Below are positions 7,547-15,069 of a stretch of 64,000 nt of DNA, in pieces. The notes beneath the pieces are model-generated. The model had not been told where the DNA came from. It was given only the letters and a program-made list of their open reading frames with translations, and made no database searches. The position numbers and the translations under genes were made by a program. The DNA is from Azospirillum fermentarium (GTDB lineage Bacteria; Pseudomonadota; Alphaproteobacteria; Azospirillales; Azospirillaceae), in the NCBI RefSeq assembly GCF_025961205.1, contig NZ_JAOQNH010000003.1:888501-952500 (forward strand). The letters run 5' to 3'. Each line of letters opens with the position of its first letter. Position 1 is the stretch's first letter.

Positions 7547-8680
7547 TTAAGACATGAGTCCCCTGACGAAATCGACCACGCGCAGTTGCACAAGGTCGTT
7601 CCACGTCGCAAAGACCATGAGCGTTAATACCAGAGCCAACCCGATGCGGAAACCGTATTCTTGCGCCCGCGGCGGCAAGGGTTTTCCCCGCACCGCTTCG
7701 AAGGCGTAGAACAGCAGGTGCCCGCCGTCCAGCAGCGGGACGGGGAACAGGTTGATCATGCCCAGATTGACCGACAGGAAGGCCATGAACCAGATCAAGG
7801 CGTAGGGGCCGGTCTGGGCCACTTCCCCCGACATCTGGGCGATGCGCAGCGGCCCGCCCAGCTCCTCGGTGCCGCGGTCGCCGCGGATCATCTGGCCCAG
7901 TGCCGTGAAGGTGCCGCCCACCATGCCCGCCACCTCGCGCCCCGCCTGCCACACGGCGGTGAGGGGGTCGTGGCGGGTGTAGTCCATACCGGCGCGCGAA
8001 ATGCCCAGCAGACCCACCCGGTGTACGTTGCCGAATCGGTCGGTCAGTTCCGAGACCTCCGGCGTGGCGGTCAGGGCGACGGTCTGCCCCCCGCGCTCCA
8101 CCGTCAGGGCCAGCGGCAGGCCGGGCTTGAGCGACACGATCTGGCGGATTTCCTCGAACCGCTGGATGGCGGTGCCGTCGATGGTGCGGATCACGTCGCC
8201 GGGCATCAGCCCCGCCCGCTCCGCCGCACTGCCCGGCTGCACACCCCCCACGTCGGGGGGGGTGAAGGGCTGGCCGGCGGTGGCGTAGAGCAACCCGAGG
8301 GCCACGATGGCAAAGGCGAAATTGGCCAGCGGCCCGGCGGCCACCACCGCGGCCCGCTGCCCCACCCGCTTGTGGTGGAACGACACCGCCTTCTCCGCCT
8401 CGGTCATCTCCACCACATGGGCCGAGGGGGTGCTGGCGGGGTCGGCATCGCCGAACATCTTCACGAATCCGCCCAGCGGCAGCAGGCTGACCTTCCACCG
8501 GGTGCCGGCGCGGTCGGTCCAGCCGAACAGCTCCGGCCCGAAGCCGATGGAGAAGGTTTCGACCCGCACGCCGTTGCGCCGCGCGATATAATAGTGGCCG
8601 AACTCGTGCACGAAGACGAGAACGGACAGAACCACCAGGAACGACAGCAGCGACGTTCCGAAACCACCCAGAATCGACAT
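7547..8680 (-). CDS. rseP: RIP metalloprotease RseP (site-2 protease)
   Basis: This 377-residue inner-membrane zinc protease cleaves transmembrane segments of anti-sigma factors and leftover signal peptides. The first membrane helix carries the zinc site HEFGH at residues 25-29. A PDZ domain (about 130-210, with GVQPGSAAERAGLMPGDVI) faces the periplasm. The third zinc ligand lies in NLFPVPLLDGGH near residue 315, followed by a last membrane helix. It lies between dxr and bamA, the usual order in proteobacteria. Confidence 0.97.
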   Translation of the reverse strand: MSILGGFGTSLLSFLVVLSVLVFVHEFGHYYIARRNGVRVETFSIGFGPELFGWTDRAGTRWKVSLLPLGGFVKMFGDADPASTPSAHVVEMTEAEKAVSFHHKRVGQRAAVVAAGPLANFAFAIVALGLLYATAGQPFTPPDVGGVQPGSAAERAGLMPGDVIRTIDGTAIQRFEEIRQIVSLKPGLPLALTVERGGQTVALTATPEVSELTDRFGNVHRVGLLGISRAGMDYTRHDPLTAVWQAGREVAGMVGGTFTALGQMIRGDRGTEELGGPLRIAQMSGEVAQTGPYALIWFMAFLSVNLGMINLFPVPLLDGGHLLFYAFEAVRGKPLPPRAQEYGFRIGLALVLTLMVFATWNDLVQLRVVDFVRGLMS

Positions 8681-8692
8681 CAGGACCAGCCT

Positions 8693-9892
8693 TTATCCAG
8701 CCTCTTGCCCGGCGAGTGCGGCCACCCGCTCCGAAGCGGCCCGGCGGGCCTCCTCATCGACGGCCCGTACATCGGCAAGGCAGGATGGCACCCGGTGCGG
8801 CAGCGCCGCCAGGGTGTCTTCCACCACCCGCTCGATGTGCAGGAAGCCGATGCGGCGCTCCAGGAAAGCGGACACGGCGACCTCGTTCGCGGCACTGAGG
8901 ATAGTGGGCGCGCCGCCCCCGCTTTGCAAGGCGGCCCGCGCCAGCCGCAAGGCCGGAAAACGCACCGGATCGGGCGCTTCGAACGTCAGCGACGCCGCCC
9001 GCACCAGATCCAGCCGCTGGGCCGGGGTTTCCATGCGGTCGGGCCACGCCAGGGCATAGGCGATGGGCGTGCGCATGTCGGGCGTGCCCAACTGCGCCAG
9101 CACCGATCCGTCCACATACTCCACCAGCGAATGGATCACCGACTGGGGATGGACCAGAACGTCGATCCGCTCTTCGGGAACGTCGAACAGGAAATGGGCC
9201 TCGATCAGCTCCAGCCCCTTGTTCATCATGGTGGCGCTGTCCACCGAGATCTTGGCGCCCATGTCCCAGGTGGGATGCGCCACCGCCTGTTCCGGCGTGA
9301 CCGCGGCCATGAAGGCGCGGTCCCGTTCGCGGAACGGCCCGCCCGAGGCGGTCAGCACCAGCCGCGACACCCGTTCGGGATGCTGGAAATCGAAGCACTG
9401 GTAGATGGCGCTGTGCTCGCTGTCCACCGGCAGCAGGGTGGCGCCGTGGGCGCGCACCTCGTCCATCATCAAGGCACCGGCGCAGACCAGCGTTTCCTTG
9501 TTGGCGAAGGCCACGTGGACGCCGCGGCGCACCGCCGCCAGGGTGGGCTCCAGCCCCGCCGCCCCGACGATGGCCGACATCACCCAGTCGGCGGGGCGGG
9601 CCGCCGCCGCGGCCACCGCCGCGGCACCGGCAGCAACCTCGATGCCGGTGCCGGACAGGGCATCCTTCAGGGCGCCATAGCGGGATTCATCGGCCACCAC
9701 CGCCAGCTTGGCCCCCAGCTCGCGGGCCTGCCGCGCCAGCAGCGGCACGTTGCGGTTGGCGGTCAGCGCCTCCACCGAAAAGGACTCGGGCGATCGGGCG
9801 ATCAGGTCCACCGTCTGGGTGCCCACCGATCCGGTGGACCCCAGAATCGTCACCGGGCGGCGGGTGCCCGCCGCCGCTGCCGTCACCACCAT
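8693..9892 (-). CDS. dxr: 1-deoxy-D-xylulose 5-phosphate reductoisomerase
   Basis: Dxr (399 aa) converts DXP to 2-C-methyl-D-erythritol 4-phosphate with NADPH, the committed step of the MEP isoprenoid pathway. The NADPH-binding loop GSTGSVGTQT is near residue 18, NKETLVCAG and the metal-binding PVDSEHSAIYQCF lie in the centre, and ASGGPFR is the flexible active-site loop region. The C-terminus has the helical domain with ILSAANEVAV. The ATG at 9892 overlaps cdsA by 10 bp and begins the typical MVV...RRPVTILGSTG N-terminus; the open frame further upstream is antisense-like filler over cdsA. Confidence 0.96.
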   Translation of the reverse strand: MVVTAAAAGTRRPVTILGSTGSVGTQTVDLIARSPESFSVEALTANRNVPLLARQARELGAKLAVVADESRYGALKDALSGTGIEVAAGAAAVAAAAARPADWVMSAIVGAAGLEPTLAAVRRGVHVAFANKETLVCAGALMMDEVRAHGATLLPVDSEHSAIYQCFDFQHPERVSRLVLTASGGPFRERDRAFMAAVTPEQAVAHPTWDMGAKISVDSATMMNKGLELIEAHFLFDVPEERIDVLVHPQSVIHSLVEYVDGSVLAQLGTPDMRTPIAYALAWPDRMETPAQRLDLVRAASLTFEAPDPVRFPALRLARAALQSGGGAPTILSAANEVAVSAFLERRIGFLHIERVVEDTLAALPHRVPSCLADVRAVDEEARRAASERVAALAGQEAG

Positions 9893-10737
9893 GCGATCCT
9901 CTCTCCCGCGGCGGCATGGAACAGGGCAAGCGCCGCCGCCGCGGTCAGCAGCCCGTCGATGCGGTCCAGCAGCCCGCCGTGGCCGGGGATCAGCGTGCCG
10001 CTGTCCTTCACCCCGTACCGCCGCTTGACCGCCGATTCGAACAGGTCGCCCGCCTGGGCCACCACCGCCAGCACGCCCCCGGTCAGGGCCGCCACGCCGG
10101 GCCGGGCAGCCCCCACGGCCAGCGCCACCAGCGCCCCCGTCAGCGCCGACGCCGCCACCCCGCCCAGCAGTCCGGCCCAGGTCTTCTTGGGCGACAGGCG
10201 CGGGGCCAGCTTCGGCCCGCCGATGGTCCGCCCGGCGGCATAGGCGCCGATGTCGGTGGCCCACACCGCCAGCATCACGAACAGCAAAAGCCCGAGCCCC
10301 CCCTGGGGCGACTCGCGCAGCCAGTCCAGCCCCACGGCGCCGAAGGCCACATAGGGCAGACCCGCCGCCATCCACCCGCGGTCGCAGCCCGCCGCCGACC
10401 AGCCCACCGCCGCCGCCAGAACCACCGCCACACCGGCACCGGCCAGCGGCCCCGCCGCCACCGCCGCGGCCAGCGACACCGCCACCGCGGCCAGCGCCAG
10501 CGGCAGCACCGCCGGGCGCCGGGCCGGGCCGCCGACGATCACCACCCATTCGCGCATGGCAATCAGGGCCGCCGCGGCCAGCAGCAGCCGGAACGGCCAG
10601 CCGCCCAGCCACACCAGCGCCAGGACGGCCGGCCCCAGCACCAGGGACGACAGGATGCGCGCCTTCAGCTCGCTGGTTTTCTTAACGGCTGCTGGCGGTG
10701 GCGCCGAAGCGCCGGTCGCGTCGCTGGAATTCGGCAA
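9883..10737 (-). CDS. cdsA: Phosphatidate cytidylyltransferase
   Basis: CdsA (284 aa) makes CDP-diacylglycerol from phosphatidic acid and CTP in the cytoplasmic membrane, feeding all phospholipid synthesis. There are about seven hydrophobic helices. The family signature is near the C-terminus, in KLAPRLSPKKTWAGLLGG and KRRYGVKDSGTLIPGHGGLLDRIDG, whose Asp residues bind metal. The ATG at 10737 gives a 56-bp overlap with uppS and a polar 20-residue leader. The conserved part begins at SELKARILSSLVL, so the true start could be a later non-ATG codon. Confidence 0.95.
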   Translation of the reverse strand: MPNSSDATGASAPPPAAVKKTSELKARILSSLVLGPAVLALVWLGGWPFRLLLAAAALIAMREWVVIVGGPARRPAVLPLALAAVAVSLAAAVAAGPLAGAGVAVVLAAAVGWSAAGCDRGWMAAGLPYVAFGAVGLDWLRESPQGGLGLLLFVMLAVWATDIGAYAAGRTIGGPKLAPRLSPKKTWAGLLGGVAASALTGALVALAVGAARPGVAALTGGVLAVVAQAGDLFESAVKRRYGVKDSGTLIPGHGGLLDRIDGLLTAAAALALFHAAAGERIAWW

Positions 10738-11419
10738 TGGCGGCCTCCAGATCGCTCTTGGTGAAATCGGGCCAGAGCGTGTCCGTGAACACCAGCTCCG
10801 TATAAGCCGTCTGCCAGAGCAGGAAATTGCTCAGGCGCAGTTCTCCGCTGGTGCGGATCAGCAGGTCGGGGTCGGGGATGCCGTCGGTGTGAAGCCGGGC
10901 GGCCAGCGCCCCCTCGTCCACATCGGCGGGGCTGATGCGGCCGGCGGCCACATCTTCGGCCAGACGCCGGGCGGCCAGCGTGATTTCCTGCCGCCCGCCG
11001 TAGCTGAGCGCGATCACCACGGTCAGTGCCGTGTTGCCGGCGGTCAGCGTTTCCCCATGCTCGATCAGGGACACGATGTCGGGGGACAGCCGGGCACGGT
11101 CGCCGATCACCCGCAGCCGTACCCCGGCCTTATGAAGTTCCGCCACTTCGCTGCGCAGGTAGAAGCGCAGCAGACCCATCAGGTCCGACACCTCTTGCTC
11201 GGGCCGGCGCCAGTTTTCCGAGGAAAAGCTGAACAGGGTCAGGTACGCGATGCCCAACTCGCGCGCCGCCGTGATCGAGCGCCGCACCGCATCCACGCCT
11301 TTTTTGTGGCCGGCGGTGCGGGGCAGACCGCGCGCCTTGGCCCAGCGTCCGTTCCCGTCCATGATGATGGCCACATGGACGGGCGGATCCGCCGGGCGGC
11401 TCGATTGGGCATCGTGCAT
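10682..11419 (-). CDS. uppS: Isoprenyl transferase (undecaprenyl pyrophosphate synthase)
   Basis: UppS (245 aa) condenses isopentenyl diphosphate onto farnesyl diphosphate to make the C55 lipid carrier used for peptidoglycan and O-antigen. The cis-prenyltransferase signature HVAIIMDGNGRWAKARGLPR has the catalytic Asp at residue 21. It is followed by GHKKGVDAVR, LTLFSFSSENWRRP and the C-terminal PDLLIRTSGELRLSNFLLWQ. The product supplies the carrier for the polysaccharide genes near 30000 and for MurA-dependent wall synthesis. It follows frr by 5 bp and overlaps cdsA. Confidence 0.97.
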   Translation of the reverse strand: MHDAQSSRPADPPVHVAIIMDGNGRWAKARGLPRTAGHKKGVDAVRRSITAARELGIAYLTLFSFSSENWRRPEQEVSDLMGLLRFYLRSEVAELHKAGVRLRVIGDRARLSPDIVSLIEHGETLTAGNTALTVVIALSYGGRQEITLAARRLAEDVAAGRISPADVDEGALAARLHTDGIPDPDLLIRTSGELRLSNFLLWQTAYTELVFTDTLWPDFTKSDLEAAIAEFQRRDRRFGATASSR

Positions 11420-11424
11420 TCCGG

Positions 11425-11979
11425 TCAGACCTGCAGAATTTCCTTTTCCTTGGACGTCACGATCTCGTCGATCTGCTTGATGTGCTGATCGGTCACGGTC
11501 TGCACCTTGTCGGCCAGCCCCTTGTGCTCGTCCTGGCTGATCTCGTTGGCCTTTTCCGCCTTCTTCAGGGCGTCCATGCCGTCGCGGCGCACGTTGCGCA
11601 CGGCGACACGGGCCTGTTCGGCGTACTTGTGGGCCACCTTCACCAGTTCCTGGCGGCGTTCCTGCGACAGGTCGGGGATCGGCACACGGATGGTCTGACC
11701 CTCGGTCTGGGGGTTGAGGCCCAGGCCGGAATCACGGATGGCCTTTTCCACCGCCTTGATCATCGAGCGGTCCCACACCTGCACCGACAGCAGGCGCGGT
11801 TCGGGCACCGACACGTTGGCCACTTCCTTCAGATGGACGCGGCTGCCGTAGGCCTCGACCGTCACCGGCTCCAGCAGGTTGGTGGAGGCGCGGCCGGTGC
11901 GCAGACCGGACAGTTCCTTCTTGAGAGCATCAAGCGCGCCATCCATACGCCGCTTGAGGTCGGAGACATCAGGGACCAC
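11425..11979 (-). CDS. frr: Ribosome recycling factor
   Basis: RRF (184 aa) acts with EF-G to split post-termination ribosomes. The sequence is a full-length match in order. LKRRMDGALDALKKELSGLR is followed by the conserved TGRAS motif, the beta domain VTVEAYGSRVHLKEVANVSVP and the C-terminal helix, with RVPIPDLSQERRQELVKVAH and AVRNVRRDGMDALK. It follows pyrH by 3 bp, the usual bacterial order. Confidence 0.97.
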   Translation of the reverse strand: MVPDVSDLKRRMDGALDALKKELSGLRTGRASTNLLEPVTVEAYGSRVHLKEVANVSVPEPRLLSVQVWDRSMIKAVEKAIRDSGLGLNPQTEGQTIRVPIPDLSQERRQELVKVAHKYAEQARVAVRNVRRDGMDALKKAEKANEISQDEHKGLADKVQTVTDQHIKQIDEIVTSKEKEILQV

Positions 11980-11982
11980 GGG

Positions 11983-12753
11983 TCACTCCCTTTCTTCGTC
12001 CGTAATGATGGTGAATTTGCCCTTCCCCGCCATCACCTCGGCGAACATGCCGGGGGTATGGATGGAGAAGACGAGAATCGGAATGTGATTCTCCCGCGCC
12101 AGCGCAATGGCCGAGGCGTCCATCACCTGGAGATCCTTGGACAGAACCTCCAGATAGCTCAGCCGCTCGTACCGGGTGGCGTTGGGATCTTTCTTGGGGT
12201 CGGCGGTGTACACGCCATCCACCTGCGTGGCCTTCAAAAGCCCGTCGCAGCCCATTTCGGACGCGCGCAGGGCAGCCGCGGTGTCGGTGGTGAAGAAGGG
12301 GTTGCCGGTGCCGGCGGCGAAGATCACCACCCGGCTCTTTTCCATGTGGCGGATGGCGCGGCGGCGGATGTACGGCTCGCACACCGACGACATGGGGATG
12401 GCCGACTGCACGCGGGTGCTGACCCCCATGCGCTCCAGCGCGCTCTGCATGGACAGGGCGTTGATGACGGTCGCCAGCATGCCCATGTAGTCGGCGCTGG
12501 CCCGTTCCATACCCGACGCCGCACCCTTGATGCCGCGGAAGATGTTGCCGCCGCCGATGACCAGGCACACCTGCACGCCCATGCGCACGACGGTGCGGAC
12601 CTCTTCGGCCACCTGGCGGATCATGTCGGGGTCCAGGCCATAGTCGCGCTGGCCCATCAGGGCCTCGCCCGACACCTTCAGCAGAACCCGCTTGTACCGG
12701 GCGCCGCCCTCCGGCGCCGCCCCGGAAGTGTCAACCGCCGCGTTTTCCGCCAT
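11983..12753 (-). CDS. pyrH: UMP kinase
   Basis: PyrH (256 aa) phosphorylates UMP to UDP in pyrimidine synthesis. It belongs to the amino-acid kinase fold: RVLLKVSGEALMGQRDYGLD near residue 25, the glycine-rich VIGGGNIFRGIKGA, FAAGTGNPFFTTDTAAALRA and the C-terminal metal/ATP part with DASAIALARENHIPI. The first 20 residues (AENAAVDTSGAAPEGGA) are a non-conserved tail, but the ATG has a GGGGG ribosome site. It is followed by frr and separated from tsf by a terminator. Confidence 0.97.
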   Translation of the reverse strand: MAENAAVDTSGAAPEGGARYKRVLLKVSGEALMGQRDYGLDPDMIRQVAEEVRTVVRMGVQVCLVIGGGNIFRGIKGAASGMERASADYMGMLATVINALSMQSALERMGVSTRVQSAIPMSSVCEPYIRRRAIRHMEKSRVVIFAAGTGNPFFTTDTAAALRASEMGCDGLLKATQVDGVYTADPKKDPNATRYERLSYLEVLSKDLQVMDASAIALARENHIPILVFSIHTPGMFAEVMAGKGKFTIITDEERE

Positions 12754-12885
12754 GGACCGCCCCCTGTGATGCGTTCATAAACCGTTGGACGAGGTTGCCG
12801 GCGGGATGGCCGCAACGGCACCCCCTTCATATGGGGCTGGCCGTCCGGCAGCGCTCCGGCAAACGCACGGATCCGCCAAGAGAAG

Positions 12886-12927
12886 CCGTTTCCGGCCCGC
12901 CGCCACAGGGGCGCGGGCCGGAAACGG
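12886..12927 (-). terminator. Terminator hairpin downstream of tsf
   Basis: A perfect 15-bp stem (12886-12900 with 12913-12927, arms CCGTTTCCGGCCCGC and its complement) lies in the 195-bp gap between tsf and pyrH. On the minus strand it is followed by TTCTCTTGG, a weak T-rich tail. It probably ends the rpsB-tsf transcript. Confidence 0.75.
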
Positions 12928-12948
12928 ATCACACGCGGCTTGCGTGGA

Positions 12949-13881
12949 TCAGGCGTTGCCGCCGGCCGCCGCGGCCACTTCCGCCGCGAAGTCCGACTGC
13001 GCCTTCTCGATGCCTTCGCCCAGCGCGTAGCGGACGAAGCCGGTCAGCTTCACCGGGGCGCCCAGCTCCTTGGCGGCCTTTTCGACCACGGCGCGGACCT
13101 TGGTCTCGCCGTCGATCACATAGATCTGCTCCAGCAGGCAGACCTCTTCGTAGTACTTGCGCAGGCGGCCTTCGACCATCTTCTCGATGATGGCTTCGGG
13201 CTTGCCCGAGGCGCGGGCCTGGTCGGCCAGCACGCTCTTCTCACGCTCCAGGGCGGAGACGTCCACGTCGGCGATGTCGAGCGCGTCCGGGCGGGCGGCG
13301 GCCACGTGCATGGCGATCGACTTGCCCAGCTCGGTCAGCTTGGCGGCGTCGCCGGTGGACTCCAGGGCCACCAGAACGCCGATCTTGCCCAGGCCCGGCG
13401 CGATGGCCGAGTGAATGTAGGACACGACCACGCCCGACGACACCGACAGCTTGGCGACGCGGCGCAGGTTCATGTTCTCGCCGATGGTGGCGATCAGGTG
13501 GGTCAGCTCTTCGCCGACATTGCGGCCGGTGCCGGGGAAGGCAACGGTCTTCAGCGCCTCGACATCGGCCTCGCCGGTCACGGCCAGCTTGGCGACCGAC
13601 GCGGCGAAGCCCTGGAAGGTTTCGTTGCGGGCCACGAAGTCGGTTTCGGCGTTCACCTCGACCGCGGCACCCGAGGTGCCTTCGGTGGCGACGGCCACCA
13701 GACCTTCGGCGGCCACGCGGCCCGACTTCTTGGCGGCGGCGGCAAGGCCCTTCTTGCGCAGCCAGTCAACGGCACCTTCGAGGTCGCCGGCGGTCTCCGC
13801 CAGCGCCTTCTTGCAGTCCATCATGCCGGCGCCGGTCTTCTCGCGCAGTTCCTTGACGAGCGAGGCGGTAATCTCGGCCAT
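12949..13881 (-). CDS. tsf: Translation elongation factor Ts
   Basis: EF-Ts (310 aa) exchanges GDP on EF-Tu. The N-terminal UBA-like domain begins MAEITASLVKELREKTGAG and includes MDCKKALAETAGDLEGAVDWL. The core TDFVARN motif (within EVNAETDFVARNETF) contacts EF-Tu, and two dimerisation subdomains follow. The ATG at 13881 gives the canonical N-terminus; the longer in-frame extension would read through the rpsB terminator. It is downstream of rpsB across a 99-bp gap that contains a terminator-like hairpin. Confidence 0.98.
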   Translation of the reverse strand: MAEITASLVKELREKTGAGMMDCKKALAETAGDLEGAVDWLRKKGLAAAAKKSGRVAAEGLVAVATEGTSGAAVEVNAETDFVARNETFQGFAASVAKLAVTGEADVEALKTVAFPGTGRNVGEELTHLIATIGENMNLRRVAKLSVSSGVVVSYIHSAIAPGLGKIGVLVALESTGDAAKLTELGKSIAMHVAAARPDALDIADVDVSALEREKSVLADQARASGKPEAIIEKMVEGRLRKYYEEVCLLEQIYVIDGETKVRAVVEKAAKELGAPVKLTGFVRYALGEGIEKAQSDFAAEVAAAAGGNA

Positions 13882-13929
13882 GGTCAGCCCTTTCTCCCGA
13901 AAACGGTCAAAATCGAAACAGGTCGGTAC

Positions 13930-13968
13930 AAAAAAGGCAGCCGGGGCCACGGCCGTGGCCCGGCTGCC
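13930..13968 (-). terminator. Rho-independent terminator/attenuator between rpsB and tsf
   Basis: A near-perfect GC palindrome of 33 bp (13936-13968, arms GGCAGCCGGG/CCCGGCTGCC around GGCCACGGCCGTGGCC) is followed on the minus strand by six T residues (13930-13935). This is a classical intrinsic terminator in the rpsB-tsf gap. Since tsf lies immediately downstream with no room for a long promoter region, it probably acts as a partial attenuator. Confidence 0.85.
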
Positions 13969-13980
13969 CCATGCGGCGGA

Positions 13981-14766
13981 TCAGGCCTGGGCCGGAGCCT
14001 CTTCAGCCTCACCACCTTCCGGCAGAGCTTCTTCCGGGGCTTCTTCCTGGGCGCCCACGTCGATGCCGGCGGCGCTCATTTCAGCCTGCAGGCCGTCGAG
14101 CACGGCGCCCTGCACCAGCTCGCAGTACAGGTCGATGGCGCGCAGCGCGTCGTCGTTGCCGGGGATGGGGAAGGCCACGCCGTCCGGGTCGGAGTTGGAG
14201 TCGAGAACCGCGATGACCGGGATGCCCAGCTTGTTGGCTTCCTTGACCGCGATCGATTCCTTGTTGGTGTCGATGATGAACAGGATGTCGGGCAGGCCGC
14301 CCATCTCCTTGATGCCGCCCAGCGCGCGGTCCAGCTTTTCCTTTTCGCGGGTCAGCATCAGGATTTCCTTCTTGGTCAATCCCGACGTGTCGCCCGACAG
14401 GCGCTCTTCCATCTCGCGCAGGCGCTTGATCGACTGGGAGATGGTCTTCCAGTTGGTCAGCATGCCGCCGAGCCAGCGGTGGTTCACATAGTACTGGCCG
14501 CACTTGGAGGCGGCTTCGGCAACCCGTTCCTGGGCCTGACGCTTGGTGCCCACCAGCAGGACGCGGCCGCCGCCGGCCACCACGTCGCGCACGGCCTGAA
14601 GCGCACGGTGCAGCATCGGAACGCTCTGTTCCAGATCGATGATGTGCACGCCGTTGCGGACGCCGAACAGGTACGGCGCCATCTTGGGGTTCCAGCGGCG
14701 GGTGTGGTGGCCGAAGTGGACGCCGGCTTCCAGCAGCTGGCGCATGGAGAAGGTCGGGATAGCCAT
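13981..14766 (-). CDS. rpsB: 30S ribosomal protein S2
   Basis: S2 (261 aa) is a small-subunit protein near the head-body junction. It begins MAIPTFSMRQLLEAGVHFGH, the S2 signature, followed by RWNPKMAPYLFGVRNGVHIID, VNHRWLGGMLTNWKTI and the second signature PDILFIIDTNKESIAVKEAN. The last 30 residues are an acidic Glu/Ala tail. It is the first gene of the minus-strand block and has a good promoter candidate at 14914-14942. Confidence 0.98.
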   Translation of the reverse strand: MAIPTFSMRQLLEAGVHFGHHTRRWNPKMAPYLFGVRNGVHIIDLEQSVPMLHRALQAVRDVVAGGGRVLLVGTKRQAQERVAEAASKCGQYYVNHRWLGGMLTNWKTISQSIKRLREMEERLSGDTSGLTKKEILMLTREKEKLDRALGGIKEMGGLPDILFIIDTNKESIAVKEANKLGIPVIAVLDSNSDPDGVAFPIPGNDDALRAIDLYCELVQGAVLDGLQAEMSAAGIDVGAQEEAPEEALPEGGEAEEAPAQA

Positions 14767-14913
14767 GATATCTGGTCCTTACAGGTCCGGTTGTTTCCGC
14801 CGCGGGCGTGGCCTGAACATGCGCCGATTCGGCGCACGCGCAAACACCGGAGGGGGATGTCCAGGGACAGCCCGGTCACCCGCCAGCCCGCGTGTGGTTT
14901 TGACGACGGCGCT

Positions 14914-14942
14914 TTCATAGCCCGCCCCGCCCGGTTTGGCAA
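14914..14942 (-). promoter_or_regulatory. Candidate sigma-70 promoter for rpsB
   Basis: On the minus strand TTGCCA (-35, 14937-14942) and TATGAA (-10, 14914-14919) are separated by exactly 17 bp. The predicted start is near 14907, giving a leader of about 140 nt before rpsB. The rest of the 303-bp gap 14767-15069 shows no gene. Its right end must also hold the divergent promoter of the gene at 15070, which I could not place. Confidence 0.55.
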
Positions 14943-15069
14943 CAGCCCCTGTTGTGAAAATGCAGCGGGTCTGCCCACAAAACAGTGTCACAGGCTTTCA
15001 TCTGGTCAGGGTGCCCCGTTTGGGGTAGTAATTCCGCTGTCCACTTCCCGCTCCCTGGACTTTCCCATC

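Noticed and set aside
5395..7557. 720-codon plus-strand frame opposite bamA
   Set aside because: Antisense shadow of BamA; no ribosome site or recognisable domain, and composition is dominated by Asp/Val/Gln as expected from complementing the bamA codons.
12940..15069. Upstream extension of the membrane protein frame over tsf and rpsB
   Set aside because: Antisense to two ribosomal/translation genes with certain identity; the membrane protein begins at ATG 15070 with its first helix.
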